A stretch of 8,408 bases of DNA from Prevotella sp. GTDB lineage: Bacteria; Bacteroidota; Bacteroidia; Bacteroidales; Bacteroidaceae. Of this stretch, positions 7,130 through 8,408 are shown piece after piece. The position numbers were made by a program, and so were the translations under genes. Within the stretch, counting starts at the first letter, position 1; every line of letters begins with the position of its first letter. The notes beneath the pieces were generated by a model that worked only from the letters and a program-made list of their open reading frames with translations, searched no databases and was not told the origin of the DNA. The DNA is taken from the NCBI GenBank assembly GCA_017430675.1, contig JAFRMM010000144.1, positions 1 through 8,408 on the forward strand. The letters are read 5' to 3'.

Positions 7130-8408
7130 ATGGATTACAAATACTTTCCTCAAACGGAAGACGATCTGCAGGCGATGATGGAGAAAGTCGGGGTACGGAC
7201 CCTCGACGACCTCTATGCCCAGATCCCTGATGCCATTCGTTTCAAGGGCGACTACCAGTTGCCCTCGGAGATGAGTGAGATGGAGGTGCGCGAACTCTTT
7301 GAAAAACTGGGTTCGCAGAACAAACAACTCACCTGCTTTGCAGGCTATGGGGTCTACGACCACTACACGCCCTCCGTCATACCGAGTCTGTTACAGCGCT
7401 CCGAGTTCCTTACCTCCTATACCCCTTACCAGGCAGAGATCTCCCAAGGCACCCTGCATTACATCTTCGAATATCAGTCGATGATGGCAGAACTCACGGG
7501 GATGGCCATCTCCAATGCCTCGATGTACGATGGCACTACCGCCTGTGCTGAGGCGATGATGATGACGGTGGCAGCAGGTAAGAAACAGAATAAGGTGTTG
7601 GTGTCTGCAGGTCTCAACCCCAAGACGCGTGAGGTGTTGGATACCTATGCCCTGCATCAGGGCATCGAACTGATAACCATCCCCCTCGAAGACGGAATCA
7701 CCAAACTATCCGCTCTCCGCTCTCAATTGTCAACTAACGACGGTGTCGCTGGTGTCATCGTCCAACAGCCTAATGTCTATGGCATCGTAGAGGACTTCAC
7801 TGGCTTTGCTGAGGCATGTCATGAACAGAAGGCCCTCTTCGTGATCGACAGTGTGGCAGCCGACCTTGCCGTACTGAAGACCCCGGGCGAGTGGGGTGCC
7901 GACATCGCAGTGGGCGATGGACAGTCGCTGGGTATCCCCATGCAGTTTGGTGGTCCCTACGTCGGCTATATGTGCTGCACGGAGAAACTCATCCGCAAGA
8001 TGCCAGGTCGTATCGTTGGTATGACGAAGGATAATAGAGATCAAAGAGCCTTCGTACTCACCTTGCAGGCACGCGAACAGCATATCCGTCGTCAGAAGGC
8101 CACCTCTAACATCTGTTCGAACCAGTCGCTGATGGCGCTCTTCGTCACGATCTATATGTCGCTGATGGGCAAGCAGGGACTGAAAGACTCCGCCCAACTC
8201 TCTTATGCGGGGGCACACTATCTCTGCGACGAACTGTTGAAGACGGGACGTTTCACGTTGGCTTACGATCAGCCCTTCTTCAATGAGTTCTATGTGAAGT
8301 ACGACGGCGATGCCGATACGCTCTATCAGCGTTTCATCGAGGCAGGAATCCTCGGCGGCGTGCGTTATGAGGATGGCTTCCTCTTTGCCGTCACCGAGAA
8401 GCGTACGA
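7130..8408 (+). CDS. gcvPA: Glycine dehydrogenase (decarboxylating) alpha subunit GcvPA, C-terminus cut by window edge
   Basis: Together with GcvPB this forms the P protein, which decarboxylates glycine with pyridoxal phosphate and loads the remaining aminomethyl group onto GcvH. The frame runs from ATG 7130 to the window end: 426 codons plus one base, with no stop. GcvPA proteins have roughly 440-450 residues, so little is missing if it is the split form. Family marks are AGYGVYDHYTPSVIPSLL, the TPYQAEISQGTLHYIFEYQS stretch, NASMYDGTTACAEA (Tyr133), VIVQQPNVYG, GDGQSLGIPMQFGGPYVGY (from Gly262), and TLQAREQHIRRQKATSNIC. The PLP-binding lysine belongs to the PB half and is not expected here. 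A fused GcvPAB chain cannot be excluded because the end is missing. There is no Shine-Dalgarno; the start is preceded by GGATTTTT and lies just after the inverted repeat, so hairpin folding could influence its expression. Confidence 0.94.
   Translation, partial: MDYKYFPQTEDDLQAMMEKVGVRTLDDLYAQIPDAIRFKGDYQLPSEMSEMEVRELFEKLGSQNKQLTCFAGYGVYDHYTPSVIPSLLQRSEFLTSYTPYQAEISQGTLHYIFEYQSMMAELTGMAISNASMYDGTTACAEAMMMTVAAGKKQNKVLVSAGLNPKTREVLDTYALHQGIELITIPLEDGITKLSALRSQLSTNDGVAGVIVQQPNVYGIVEDFTGFAEACHEQKALFVIDSVAADLAVLKTPGEWGADIAVGDGQSLGIPMQFGGPYVGYMCCTEKLIRKMPGRIVGMTKDNRDQRAFVLTLQAREQHIRRQKATSNICSNQSLMALFVTIYMSLMGKQGLKDSAQLSYAGAHYLCDELLKTGRFTLAYDQPFFNEFYVKYDGDADTLYQRFIEAGILGGVRYEDGFLFAVTEKRT

Noticed and set aside
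1..8408. Mobile elements, CRISPR arrays, tRNA or rRNA genes, phage or defence genes
   Set aside because: Nearly the whole window is covered by seven recognised housekeeping genes with tight spacing; none of these feature types is visible in the short gaps.

Overview
The window looks like ordinary chromosome from a member of the Bacteroidales, most likely Prevotella/Segatella-like. I base this on two divergent promoters of the Bacteroidetes type (TTTTG, 19 bases, TAnnTTTG), the near absence of Shine-Dalgarno sequences, protein sequences that read like Bacteroidales versions of their families, and a glycine dehydrogenase that begins as the separate alpha subunit (GcvPA). Species assignment is inference, because I could run no search.

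Layout. Two operons diverge from one AT-rich control region (about 4667-4814). Leftward on the minus strand lie dxs (DXP synthase, isoprenoid precursors), trkA (cytosolic gate of the Trk potassium system) and trkH (its membrane channel subunit, cut by the left edge). These three genes overlap end to start: a 4-base ATGA overlap for dxs/trkA and 7 bases for trkA/trkH. Rightward on the plus strand lie a short lipoate-protein ligase (lplA-like), gcvT, gcvH and gcvPA, the last cut by the right edge a few residues before its expected end.

How they work together. The right operon is a glycine cleavage unit. The ligase can attach lipoate to Lys64 of GcvH. GcvP decarboxylates glycine onto that lipoyl arm, and GcvT passes the remaining one-carbon unit to tetrahydrofolate. 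GcvPB and the L protein are not visible and would lie beyond the window. In the left operon TrkA and TrkH form one potassium uptake system. Dxs has no known mechanistic link to it, so that linkage is probably an operon-level association.

The parts that standard annotation does not explain are non-coding. A 75-base imperfect inverted repeat fills most of the gcvH-gcvPA gap. An exact 11-base tandem duplication overlaps the -7 element of the ligase promoter. Spaced A/T-tracts lie between the two divergent promoters. I found no CRISPR array, tRNA, rRNA, insertion sequence, phage gene or novel multi-gene system here.
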